DNA from: Dongia deserti
Lineage (GTDB): Bacteria; Pseudomonadota; Alphaproteobacteria; Dongiales; Dongiaceae
Assembly (NCBI RefSeq): GCF_003574735.1
Contig: NZ_QORW01000014.1
Location: forward strand, 62,001-126,000
Reading direction: 5' to 3'
Length of the DNA stretch: 64,000 bases
Of the stretch, positions 37,655-45,418 are shown one piece after another. Position numbers and translations under genes: made by a program. The first letter of the stretch is position 1; each line of letters begins with the position of its first letter. Below the pieces are notes generated by a model, which saw only the letters and a program-made list of their open reading frames with translations, was not told the DNA's origin and did not search any database.

Positions 37655-38040
37655 CTCAGCATCTCGCCGCCGTTGCCCTCGTCGTTCCCGACTACGACGA
37701 AGCGATCGCCTTCTATGTCGGCAAGCTCGGCTTCGAGCTGATCGAAGACACCAGGCTCAGCGAGACCAAGCGCTGGGTGCTGGTCGCGCCGCCAGGCTCC
37801 CACGAAACGCGCCTGCTGCTGGCCAAGGCCGACAGCCCCGAGCAGAAGACCCGCATCGGCAACCAGACCGGTGGCCGTGTTTTCCTCTTCCTCCACACCG
37901 ACGATTTCCAGCGCGACTACGCAACGATGCGTGACCGCGGCATCCGCTTCCTCGAGGCGCCGCGCCACGAGCCCTATGGCACGGTCGCGGTATTCGTCGA
38001 TCCCTACGGCAACAAATGGGACCTGATCCAGCCGGCGTGA
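37651..38040 (+). CDS. VOC-superfamily protein (glyoxalase-like)
   Basis: A 129-residue two-module VOC protein. It starts AAVALVVPDYDEAIAFYVGKLGF, quoted in part as VALVVPDYDEAIAFYVGKL, and ends YGTVAVFVDPYGNKWDLIQ, the classical VOC closing turn. ATG 37651 has AGGAGG five bases upstream and overlaps the methyltransferase stop. Members include glyoxalase I, fosfomycin thiol transferases and dioxygenases; nothing here picks one. Coupling to a methyltransferase may mean a shared small-molecule substrate. Confidence 0.85.
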   Translation: MTQHLAAVALVVPDYDEAIAFYVGKLGFELIEDTRLSETKRWVLVAPPGSHETRLLLAKADSPEQKTRIGNQTGGRVFLFLHTDDFQRDYATMRDRGIRFLEAPRHEPYGTVAVFVDPYGNKWDLIQPA

Positions 38041-38052
38041 TCGAGCCCGTCT

Positions 38053-40107
38053 TCAGAACCCGATCTTCACTGTGCGCAGGTTCTTTGCCGCCACTTCCTG
38101 CTCCAACAGGCGCACGATGTCGGGCGCCTCGTCGCCGGGCTGGCCGAGCAGGCGCAGCTTCTTCGCGACCACCGCGAAGTCACCGGGCGTAAGATGCTCG
38201 ATGGAGCGCAGCGCCGCCGGCGGCTCGCATCCGAAGAACTGGCGATAGGCCGCAGCGCTCTGTACCGGGGTCATGAAATCGAACTTCACCTTTAAGGTGA
38301 AGCGCCGCAACGCCGCTGGATCGATGCAGTCGAGATGGTTTGTGGTGCAGGCGAAAGGCAGAGGATGGGTCTCCATCTGCACCAGCAGCTCGTTCACAAT
38401 CGACACTTCCCACGATCGGCTTGCGCCCGAGCGGCTCCACAGGAAGGTCTCCACTTCGTCAATGATGAGAAAGGCGTCGTCCTGCCGCGCCTCTTCGAAG
38501 GCCTCGGCCAGGCGCTGCTCGGTTTCGCCCACCCACATGGAGAGCAGGTCGGACCCGCGCGTCAGTAGCGGCTCGAGCCCCATGGCGGCAGCGAGCGCGC
38601 GTGCAAAGGCGCTCTTGCCGGTGCCGGGCGGGCCCGAGAGGCAGAGCGAGAAATCGCGCGCGCCGCCGGGTGCGGCCAGCGCCCGCTGCAAATGCCGGAG
38701 ATCAGGATCGGTGTTGGCGAGGTCGGCCTGGAAGCGGCCGTGTGTCGCGATGCGGTTCGACCGCCGCCCGCTCAGAGGGTGCGCCAGCGACTTGACGACG
38801 AAGTCGAGCTCGTCGCTGCCGCCGCCGGCCATCGCTACGGCGTGGACAGCCCCGGTCATGAGGCCCGGCGAGACCTTGTGCAGGCGCGCCAGGACATCGG
38901 CGTCTTCTGCCTGCATGCGAAGGCCCTGGCGCCGTGCCGCCGCTTCCCACAGGCGCGCACGGCCCGCGGCGGGCAGAGCCTTCATCTCGAATGCGAAGGT
39001 CATGCGCCGCAGGAAGGCGGGATCGAACTCGTCGATCGCATTGGCGGTCCATAGGACCGGCACCTGGTTCTGCTCCAGCAGCCGGTTGAAGAACACTTTC
39101 GATCCGGCGCGCCGCACCGGCCCGCGCCCGGAGCTGGCGCGCTCGCCGCGTTGCAGAATGTCCTCCATCTCGTCGAACAGCAGCAGCGCCTTGCCGCGGC
39201 GCGCCGCCAGCTTGTCCGCAAGTCGCAGTGCGTCCAGGCGATCGCTGCGCGAGGGCTCTTCGCCGCTTTCATCGGTCTCGCCGACCGCAAACAGGTCGCG
39301 CCCGACTGCGCGCGCCACCATCTTGCAGAACTCCGACTTGCCGGTGCCCGGCCCGCCATAGAGCAGGATGTTGATTCCCATCCGCCCCTCGGCGCCGCGC
39401 AGCAGGCGCAGCACGAAGTCGCGCTCTTGCGCCACGTGGTCATAGGCTGCCAGATCCAGCTGCGGCGGCAGTGGTTCACCGATCAGCGCACGCTCCATGT
39501 CGGCGACCGACTCGTTGGGCGGCATCAGCGCCGCGACGATGCGGTAGGGCACATAGTAAGTGAAGCGGTCGGTGCCGCTGCTGGCGATATCCACCAGATG
39601 CAGGCCCTTGAGCGGCCCACGCAGCAGCTTGTCCCAGATCTCCGTCGGCTTGCGCCCGAGGCAGAGCGCGGTGAGGCTAAGCGTATCGATTGCGCGGGTC
39701 TCCACGATGCCGTTACACAGCCGCTCGAAAGTCGCGTCGCGATCGGTGTGGAACACGAACCGGAAGATCTCCGCTTCCAGCGGATCGAGACCCACCGCCC
39801 GCACGAACGCGTCCAGATTCGCCGAGACCGCATCCGCGGCGGTTGCGCCGGCCGATGCGCTCCTGGCGATCGCGGCCCGGAGGCGCGCCCAAAGGCGCTG
39901 CGGCAAGGGCTTGTCCCATGCCGGCGACTTGCGCTTGCGCCCCTTCGGCGTGCGCGCGGTCGTAGCGGCCTCGAAATCGAGGCCCACCATGCACTGGTTG
40001 CTGCGCAGCCAAAAGGTGAGTCGCCGGCCCGGCGGCGAAGCCGGGTCGAAGGCTTGCATCATGGCGTGCACATAGGCGGCGACTGCCGCCTGCGATGCGG
40101 TGATCAT
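38053..40107 (-). CDS. Tandem AAA+ ATPase (two AAA modules)
   Basis: A 684-residue protein. The N-terminal ~240 residues match no domain I recognise. AAA module 1 has Walker A GGPGTGKS (251-258), Walker B ALLLFDE (307-313), sensor TAN (354-356) and RR at 367-368. AAA module 2 has Walker A GPPGTGKS (492-499), Walker B FLIIDE (546-551), sensor TTN (588-590) and RR at 601-602. The second module resembles proteasomal/FtsH-type or Cdc48-type unfoldase modules, yet no protease domain or membrane span is present. GGAAAG lies before ATG 40107. It is divergent from the metallopeptidase/ATP-grasp pair, which hints at a joint role. Function unknown. Confidence 0.85.
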   Translation of the reverse strand: MITASQAAVAAYVHAMMQAFDPASPPGRRLTFWLRSNQCMVGLDFEAATTARTPKGRKRKSPAWDKPLPQRLWARLRAAIARSASAGATAADAVSANLDAFVRAVGLDPLEAEIFRFVFHTDRDATFERLCNGIVETRAIDTLSLTALCLGRKPTEIWDKLLRGPLKGLHLVDIASSGTDRFTYYVPYRIVAALMPPNESVADMERALIGEPLPPQLDLAAYDHVAQERDFVLRLLRGAEGRMGINILLYGGPGTGKSEFCKMVARAVGRDLFAVGETDESGEEPSRSDRLDALRLADKLAARRGKALLLFDEMEDILQRGERASSGRGPVRRAGSKVFFNRLLEQNQVPVLWTANAIDEFDPAFLRRMTFAFEMKALPAAGRARLWEAAARRQGLRMQAEDADVLARLHKVSPGLMTGAVHAVAMAGGGSDELDFVVKSLAHPLSGRRSNRIATHGRFQADLANTDPDLRHLQRALAAPGGARDFSLCLSGPPGTGKSAFARALAAAMGLEPLLTRGSDLLSMWVGETEQRLAEAFEEARQDDAFLIIDEVETFLWSRSGASRSWEVSIVNELLVQMETHPLPFACTTNHLDCIDPAALRRFTLKVKFDFMTPVQSAAAYRQFFGCEPPAALRSIEHLTPGDFAVVAKKLRLLGQPGDEAPDIVRLLEQEVAAKNLRTVKIGF

Positions 40108-40450
40108 GATTGTCGCTTTCCAAATCCAGAACGCACGGAACTCTCGGCGGCAGCGCGAAAGCGCGCCGTCTCAGGCTCAACTCTGCTCGTGTCTAACGCC
40201 GGCCTGGTCCCAGATGCCGGCCAGCGCCGCTATCGCGGCTGGAAAGCAATCCAGGACAAAGCTGGCTGCATGTGAGAACGCATGGGTTTCTCCGTTGCCA
40301 ACTTTGTTCGCCGCCTAGCTGCTGGCGAAGGGCGGTGTAGCTACCAGAAGTGCAACCGGAAATCAATCCCCCGAGTCGCGCCCGCCGCTTGCCTCTGCAG
40401 GTACCCCGTGACACCATCCCGCCGGTGGTTCCAACCCGATTCGGAGCGCC
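40108..40450. promoter_or_regulatory. 343-base divergent gap with strong hairpins
   Basis: This region has no convincing gene. It must hold promoters for the AAA gene (minus) and the metallopeptidase gene (plus). A strong hairpin spans 40146-40170: GGCGGC-a-GCGC, GAAA tetraloop, then GCGC-GCCGTC, with one bulged A and one G-T pair. A second, CCAGC..CGC with GCGGCTGG, spans 40221-40242. Around 40267-40283 is the imperfect palindrome GCATGTGAGAACGCATG. Roles are not assignable by eye. Confidence 0.5.
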
Positions 40451-41476
40451 ATGGCGTCGCGGTTTCCCTGGGCCTCGTTGCCGGACGAGGAACTCCTCGA
40501 ATTGCGCCTCAAGGACCTCAAGGTCACCGTCGAAGGGACGTGGCTGGAGCTGTGCCTGCGCGCGCTCCACGGCGAGCTGGAGGCGAAAGGTCTGCGCATC
40601 CGCCCACACGCCTGGATCTCCAACGAGTGGTTCAGCCCGGATACCACCCCCGGCATCGCGATCCCGTTCTATCTCGCCCATCCGCGCCTGATGCGGCTGG
40701 AGCGCAAGATGATCATCGACGTCGAGGGTGGCACGGTGCCGGACTGCATGCGCATCCTGCGCCACGAGGCCGGCCACGTGATCCAGCATTCCTATCAGCT
40801 CAACCGCCGCCGCCGCTGGCAGCAATTGTTCGGCCGTTCCTCCACACGCTATCCCGATTTCTACCGGCCCAACCCCGCCAGCAAGAACTACGTCCAGCAT
40901 CTGCGCCTGTGGTACGCGCAGAGCCATCCGGACGAGGATTTCGCCGAAACCTTCGCCGTCTGGCTGCGGCCGCGCTCCGACTGGCGCAAGCGCTATGAGG
41001 GCTGGCCGGCCTTCAAGAAGCTCGAATATGTCGACGAGCTGATGCAGGAGATCGCGACAGAGCGGCCGGTGCTCACCCATCGCCATCGCATCGATCCCTT
41101 GAGCAAGCTGACGCAGACGTTGGCCGAGCACTACGCGCAGAAGCAGGCGCTCTACGCGATGCCCACCACCACGATCTATGACCGCGATCTGCGCCGCATC
41201 TTTTCCGACGAGCCGCGCCATCGCCACTGGCCGGCGGCCTCCACCTTCATCAGGCATCATCGCGCGCGCATCCGGCGCATGGTCGCGAAATGGACCGGCG
41301 AATATCAGCTCACCCTGGATTCGGTGCTGGACGAGATGATCGCGCGCTGCCGCGAGCTCAAGCTGCGGGCCGTCGGCAATCAGCGGGAACTCATCATCAA
41401 CTTCACCGTGCTATTGACGGCAAAGACGGTGCATTCGCTCTACAGTCCGTCGCGGCGGGAATGGTTCGCGCTATGA
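40451..41476 (+). CDS. Putative zinc metallopeptidase (HEAGH zincin)
   Basis: A 341-residue cytoplasmic-looking protein without signal peptide. RHEAGHVIQH supplies the HExxH zinc site (His105, Glu106, His109). DEDFAETFAVWL about 55 residues later gives a third ligand candidate (Glu166 in AET), a gluzincin-like layout. The family is annotated as putative zinc-binding metallopeptidase in proteobacteria, with no known substrate to my knowledge. The C-terminal half is basic and helical (HHRARIRRMVAKWTG). CGGAG lies five bases before the start. Its stop overlaps the ATP-grasp start as ATGA (41473-41476), a clear sign of joint function. Confidence 0.8.
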   Translation: MASRFPWASLPDEELLELRLKDLKVTVEGTWLELCLRALHGELEAKGLRIRPHAWISNEWFSPDTTPGIAIPFYLAHPRLMRLERKMIIDVEGGTVPDCMRILRHEAGHVIQHSYQLNRRRRWQQLFGRSSTRYPDFYRPNPASKNYVQHLRLWYAQSHPDEDFAETFAVWLRPRSDWRKRYEGWPAFKKLEYVDELMQEIATERPVLTHRHRIDPLSKLTQTLAEHYAQKQALYAMPTTTIYDRDLRRIFSDEPRHRHWPAASTFIRHHRARIRRMVAKWTGEYQLTLDSVLDEMIARCRELKLRAVGNQRELIINFTVLLTAKTVHSLYSPSRREWFAL

Positions 41477-42498
41477 AGAAACTGCGCATCCTGGTTCTGC
41501 TCCACCCCGATCTGATGCCGCCCGATTCCTTGAAGGGCCACAGCGAGAAAGACATCAATGTCTGGAAGACCGAGTACGACGTGGTGAGCACGCTCCGCTC
41601 GGCCGGACATGAAGTCATGCCGCTCGGCGTCCAGTACGAGCTGAAGCCGATCCGCGATGCGATCGAGGAGTTCAAGGCCGACGTCGCCTTCAACCTGCTG
41701 GAGCAGTTCCATGGCGAGACGGCCTACGACACGAACGTTGCCTCCTATCTGGAGCTGCTGAAGATTCCCTACACTGGCTGCAATCCCCGCGGCCTCATGC
41801 TGGCGCGCGGCAAGGCGCTTTCGAAGAAGCTCGTCGCCTATCACCGCATCCCGGTGCCGGCCTTCGCGGTCTTTCCCAAGCGGCGCAAGGTGAAGCGGCC
41901 CGCCCGCCTCGGCTTCCCGCTGATCGTCAAGAGCGTGAGCGAGGACGCCTCGGTCGGCATCGCCCAGGCGTCGGTGGTGGAGAACGACGAGAAGCTGGAG
42001 GAGCGTGTCCACTTCATCCACGAGAAGGTCGGCACAGACGCGCTGGTCGAGCAATATATCGAGGGACGCGAGCTCTACGTCGGCGTGCTCGGCAACGAGC
42101 GCCTGCGCGTGTTCCCGGTGTGGGAGCTGGAATTCGGCGACATGGCCGAAGGCGGCCACTCCATCGCCACCGCCAAGGTGAAGCACGATCTCGAATATCA
42201 GGAGAAGCTCGGCATCAAGAGCGGCCCGGCCAAAGACCTGTCGCCGGAACTGCGCACCCGCATCAGCAACGTCGCCAAGCGCATCTGCCGCACGCTCGAG
42301 CTCGACGGCTACTCCCGCGTCGATTTCCGACTCTCGGCCGATGGCATCCCGTATTTCCTGGAAGCCAACCCCAATCCCGAGATCGCCAAGGTCGAGGATT
42401 TCGCCGAAGCCGCCGCCAAGGACGGCATCAAGTACCGCGACCTCCTGAACCGCATCGTTACCCTCGCCATCCAACGCGCCACCGTGGCGGGTAGTTGA
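41473..42498 (+). CDS. ATP-grasp ligase (D-Ala-D-Ala ligase-like)
   Basis: A 341-residue ATP-grasp enzyme. NLLEQFHGETAYDTNVASYLE, given here as NLLEQFHGETAYD, resembles the D-Ala-D-Ala ligase substrate loop. The central ATP-grasp has FPLIVKSVSEDASVGI and LVEQYIEGRELYVGVLG, and the Mg/ATP site is SRVDFRLSADG...FLEANPNPE. Such enzymes form amide bonds from an acyl phosphate. It differs from Ddl in length and in the KMRH-like end, and no cell-wall genes adjoin it, so it is not Ddl by context. Coupling to a zinc peptidase suggests a make-and-break peptide modification pair. Substrate unknown. Confidence 0.85.
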   Translation: MKKLRILVLLHPDLMPPDSLKGHSEKDINVWKTEYDVVSTLRSAGHEVMPLGVQYELKPIRDAIEEFKADVAFNLLEQFHGETAYDTNVASYLELLKIPYTGCNPRGLMLARGKALSKKLVAYHRIPVPAFAVFPKRRKVKRPARLGFPLIVKSVSEDASVGIAQASVVENDEKLEERVHFIHEKVGTDALVEQYIEGRELYVGVLGNERLRVFPVWELEFGDMAEGGHSIATAKVKHDLEYQEKLGIKSGPAKDLSPELRTRISNVAKRICRTLELDGYSRVDFRLSADGIPYFLEANPNPEIAKVEDFAEAAAKDGIKYRDLLNRIVTLAIQRATVAGS

Positions 42499-42522
42499 CG
42501 CGCGTTTTCGCCGCTTCTCACA

Positions 42523-42659
42523 TGTCGTCCCGGGCGCGCGTGCTGCTTCTCGCGTGTCATCCCGGGCGCGCGCAGCGCGACCCGGGACCCATGCGTCCTA
42601 TGAGCGCCGCGGCGAGACCGCATAGGCCCGGCTCGCACTGCGCTCGGCCGGGGTGACAG
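42523..42659. repeat. Palindromic intergenic repeat, family A, copy 3 with partial duplicate
   Basis: A full element runs from TGTCATCCCGGG (42555) to GGCCGGGGTGACA (ending 42658). It encloses CGCGCGCAGCGCGACCCGGGACCC and GGCCCGGCTCGCACTGCGCTCGG. A partial left half, TGTCGTCCCGGGCGCGCG, precedes it at 42523-42540. It fills the gap between the convergent ATP-grasp and VOC-cupin genes. Confidence 0.8.
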
Positions 42660-42672
42660 TAAGTGTTGCTGG

Positions 42673-43791
42673 CTATGTGTGCGGCAATTCCGCGGGCAGC
42701 GTCACTTCCAGTATCTCTGATCCCGCGCCAGCGCTCAGCGCATAGACGGCGCCTGCCGGAATGACGCAGCTGTCGTTGCCCCTCAGAGAATGATCGCCGT
42801 GCCGCTCAACGTGGAGACCGACTTCGCCCGTCAGCACGAACAAGAACAGGAACTCGCCCCCATGCGCACCGAACTTCGCGATAGCGGCGCCACCGCGTGG
42901 GCGAACGACGCGCGCGCCTGCCAATCCATCGGTTGCCGCCGCGATACCGGTATCGCGCATCTCGAATCCATCCGCGCGCCAGGGCAGCCACTTTGCGTCC
43001 GCCGCGATATGACGCACGAAGCGCTGGCCACCGAAATGGCGCTCCGGCAGCACATGCGGCGTCGGCAAGGTCATGGCGTGGTCGGCGAAGGTCTCGTGCA
43101 CCGCGGGGCAGCCGAGCTCAATCACCTCCAGTCCGGCCGAGGCTTCCAGCACCCGGTGGCGGATCTCCGGCGGCTGCAGCACGCAATCGCCGGCCTTGAA
43201 CAGGAACGGCGCGCCCTGGTCCTCGTAGACCAGCCGCGCCCAGCCCGCCTTGCAATAGATCATCTGGAAGCGGATGTGATGGAAGTGCACGTAGTCCGGC
43301 ACCGGCCCGCCGTCGGGAATGCGGATATGCGAGGCGATGAAGCGCCCGCCAAGCCGGCTGGGAATGAGGTCGCGATATTGCATGCCGGCGCGCCCGACGC
43401 CCCAATGCTCCTCCATGCGGCCCAGCACGAACTCATGCGTGCCGGCTGGAATTTCAAGCGGCCGCTTTGCTTCTATCAGTTCGATGCGCGTTCCGCTCGG
43501 CGCGGTCATCCCCTGCGCCGTGCCCGCCGGCAGCGACGCCAAGTCGCAAAGTAGGCGGAGTGTGATCGGCGGCGCATCCGCATCCGCCGCCTCGAGCCGC
43601 AGAGTGAGTCCATATCCCGACATCACGACGACCTGCGGCGAATCCGCCGGGAAGATCAGGGTGACCTTGAAACCCAATTCATCCGTGAAGAACGCCAGGT
43701 TCGCCGCTAGGTCGCGGCAGGGCAGCACTACCTGTGCGAGCTGGATATGCTCCGTCAGCGCTGCCGCGCGATTGTGCCCGATGTCGTCCAT
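42673..43791 (-). CDS. VOC-bicupin fusion protein
   Basis: A 372-residue protein. The N-terminal ~115 residues form a VOC module: HIQLAQVVLPCRDLAANLAFF, quoted as QLAQVVLPCRDLAANLAFF, then TDELGFKVTLIFP. Two cupin modules follow. The first has PDYVHFHHIRFQMIYCKAGW and FLFKAGDCVLQPPEIRHRV, the standard cupin motifs 1 and 2 with His metal ligands. The second has AHGGEFLFLFVLTGEVGLHV and DSCVIPAGAVYALSAG. I chose ATG 43791 because the ~35 residues upstream are low-complexity and unlike a fold. VOC-cupin fusions are uncommon, and a ring-cleavage or isomerase reaction is conceivable. The gene stands alone. Confidence 0.82.
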   Translation of the reverse strand: MDDIGHNRAAALTEHIQLAQVVLPCRDLAANLAFFTDELGFKVTLIFPADSPQVVVMSGYGLTLRLEAADADAPPITLRLLCDLASLPAGTAQGMTAPSGTRIELIEAKRPLEIPAGTHEFVLGRMEEHWGVGRAGMQYRDLIPSRLGGRFIASHIRIPDGGPVPDYVHFHHIRFQMIYCKAGWARLVYEDQGAPFLFKAGDCVLQPPEIRHRVLEASAGLEVIELGCPAVHETFADHAMTLPTPHVLPERHFGGQRFVRHIAADAKWLPWRADGFEMRDTGIAAATDGLAGARVVRPRGGAAIAKFGAHGGEFLFLFVLTGEVGLHVERHGDHSLRGNDSCVIPAGAVYALSAGAGSEILEVTLPAELPHT

Positions 43792-43934
43792 GCCCGAACA
43801 TTGCCTCGGCGGGCGGTGCGAAGGCAAGGACCCGCAACATCTCGGTGACAATAGAGGCGCGTCGGAAAAGAGACACAATTGCTGGCTTCTATGCACGATG
43901 ATCTACGCGACCTGCGGCAATCGAGAGACACGGC

Positions 43935-44969
43935 ATGACGGATCTTGCGGCTGAGATCACTTCGCAACGCCTGCGGCGCGCGCGCAGCAGCTGGTCGCTG
44001 CTGCTGCGGGTCCTCGCGGCAGGGCTTCTGCTGTGCCAAGTCATCATCTGGTACCAGCCCCAAACACCACTCCTCGCCGTGCTGGATCAGTTCGCGATCC
44101 AGCTCGCCGGTTTGGCCGTGCTCGCTGCCGTGTGCGCGCTTCTCTCGCGGCGTTGGCTGTGCTTGGTCTTGCTGGCCGCGCTGGCCGCGACCCTGTCCTG
44201 GCCGATCTTCGCAGAGCGCGGCGAGGCGGCGACCGTCACCGACCCGGCCCGGCTCAAGGTCCTGTCGGTCAATCTCTGGCATTCGGCCGCCGGCCACCAG
44301 CGGACGATCGACGCCTTGCTGGCGAGCGATGCCGACGTCATGGGCCTCATCGAGGTGACACCCGCCTGGCGCGCGGTCTTGGGTCCGCTGTTCGCCAAAT
44401 ATCCGTATCAGGTCGAATGCTTCGATCGCGATCCGGAATGCCTGACCATGCTGCTCTCGAAGGTGCCGATCGAGAAGTCATTCGCCGGCCGCATCTGGAA
44501 AGCGACGCCAATCGTCGCGAGCGGCGAGATCCTTTGGCAGGGTCGCCCCGTCACCGTGCTGGCGGCGCATTGGTTCCGCCCCGTGGTTACCAGCGCCGAC
44601 AGTCGTTGGGGTGCCAAGGACCCGAAGCGCGCCGCCTATATGGCGGAAGGTCTGCCGCTGAGCCGCCAGGCAGGGCAAGCCGGCCTGCTCGCCAAATATC
44701 TCAACCGCCAGCCGCGCGATCTCATCCTGATGGGCGATCTCAACAGCGTGCCGTGGAGCCGCGTGCAGCGCGCCTTCCGCGCCAGGACTGGCCTCGACAA
44801 CCAGGCCGGATGGTCATCCTCCTGGCCGTCCTTCCTGCCCTGGCCGTTGCGCCTGCCGATCGACCATATTCTCGCGCGCGGCCATCTCGTGGTGACCAAG
44901 TTCTCCACCGGACCGGAGACCGATTCCGATCACTTCCCCGTCGTGGCCGAAATCGGCTGGCGCGACTAG
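43935..44969 (+). CDS. Membrane-anchored endonuclease/exonuclease/phosphatase-family protein
   Basis: A 344-residue protein with about three N-terminal membrane spans (roughly residues 22-95) followed by an EEP catalytic domain. The domain shows LKVLSVNLWH (first metal-site Asn), ADVMGLIEVTP (catalytic Glu), VLAAHWFRP, LILMGDLNSVPWSRV (Asp and Asn of the core) and DSDHFPVVAEI (Asp-His pair). The span-plus-EEP layout matches widespread bacterial proteins, often annotated as metal-dependent hydrolases of the DNase I/sphingomyelinase type. The catalytic domain probably faces the periplasm. It ends directly before the convergent VOC gene. Confidence 0.87.
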   Translation: MTDLAAEITSQRLRRARSSWSLLLRVLAAGLLLCQVIIWYQPQTPLLAVLDQFAIQLAGLAVLAAVCALLSRRWLCLVLLAALAATLSWPIFAERGEAATVTDPARLKVLSVNLWHSAAGHQRTIDALLASDADVMGLIEVTPAWRAVLGPLFAKYPYQVECFDRDPECLTMLLSKVPIEKSFAGRIWKATPIVASGEILWQGRPVTVLAAHWFRPVVTSADSRWGAKDPKRAAYMAEGLPLSRQAGQAGLLAKYLNRQPRDLILMGDLNSVPWSRVQRAFRARTGLDNQAGWSSSWPSFLPWPLRLPIDHILARGHLVVTKFSTGPETDSDHFPVVAEIGWRD

Positions 44970-45380
44970 TCAGGTGCTGCCGGCGAACAGCAGCAGGTTG
45001 CCATCGGGGTCAGTGACGATGAAGGTCTGCACACCCCACGGCTCAGTGCGCAGCGCCTGGTTGAACGTCGCCCCCGTCGCCTGGAACTCGCGACAGAGTG
45101 CCATCACGTCATCCACGGCAAGGCTGGCCGCCAGCATGTCGACATCGGCCTTCATGGCTGCTGCCAGCCGGTCAAGCACCGCCCGATCCAGATGCCTCAG
45201 CGCCAGCGACGCGCCGTCGCGCGAGACCTGAGCATAGAACGGCGGCTCGCCGTAAATGAACTCCACGCCGAAGCCGAGTGTCTGGATGAAGAAGTCACAC
45301 AATGCCACGATGTCTGACACGAACAATTGCGGCGTGGCATTGATCAGAACAGGCCTTGAGGCTGTTTCGCGATCCGTCAT
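44970..45380 (-). CDS. VOC-superfamily (bleomycin-resistance type) protein
   Basis: A 136-residue VOC protein. NATPQLFVSDIVALCDFFIQ begins module 1, and WGVQTFIVTDPDGNLLLFAG closes module 2 with the DPDGN turn. The ATG at 45380 is preferred to one 12 codons upstream because the conserved fold begins ten residues later. It starts 39 bases before the stop of the MttB-family gene on the same strand... more exactly, it lies downstream of that gene and may share its transcript. Substrate unknown. Confidence 0.83.
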   Translation of the reverse strand: MTDRETASRPVLINATPQLFVSDIVALCDFFIQTLGFGVEFIYGEPPFYAQVSRDGASLALRHLDRAVLDRLAAAMKADVDMLAASLAVDDVMALCREFQATGATFNQALRTEPWGVQTFIVTDPDGNLLLFAGST

Positions 45381-45418
45381 GGCTCGATCTCCGCCTGGTG
45401 CGGAAGATCGTAGCAAAG

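Noticed and set aside
41473-42498. Calling the ATP-grasp gene ddl
   Set aside because: It shares the fold, but no cell-wall genes adjoin it, and coupling is to a metallopeptidase; Ddl identity is unsupported.
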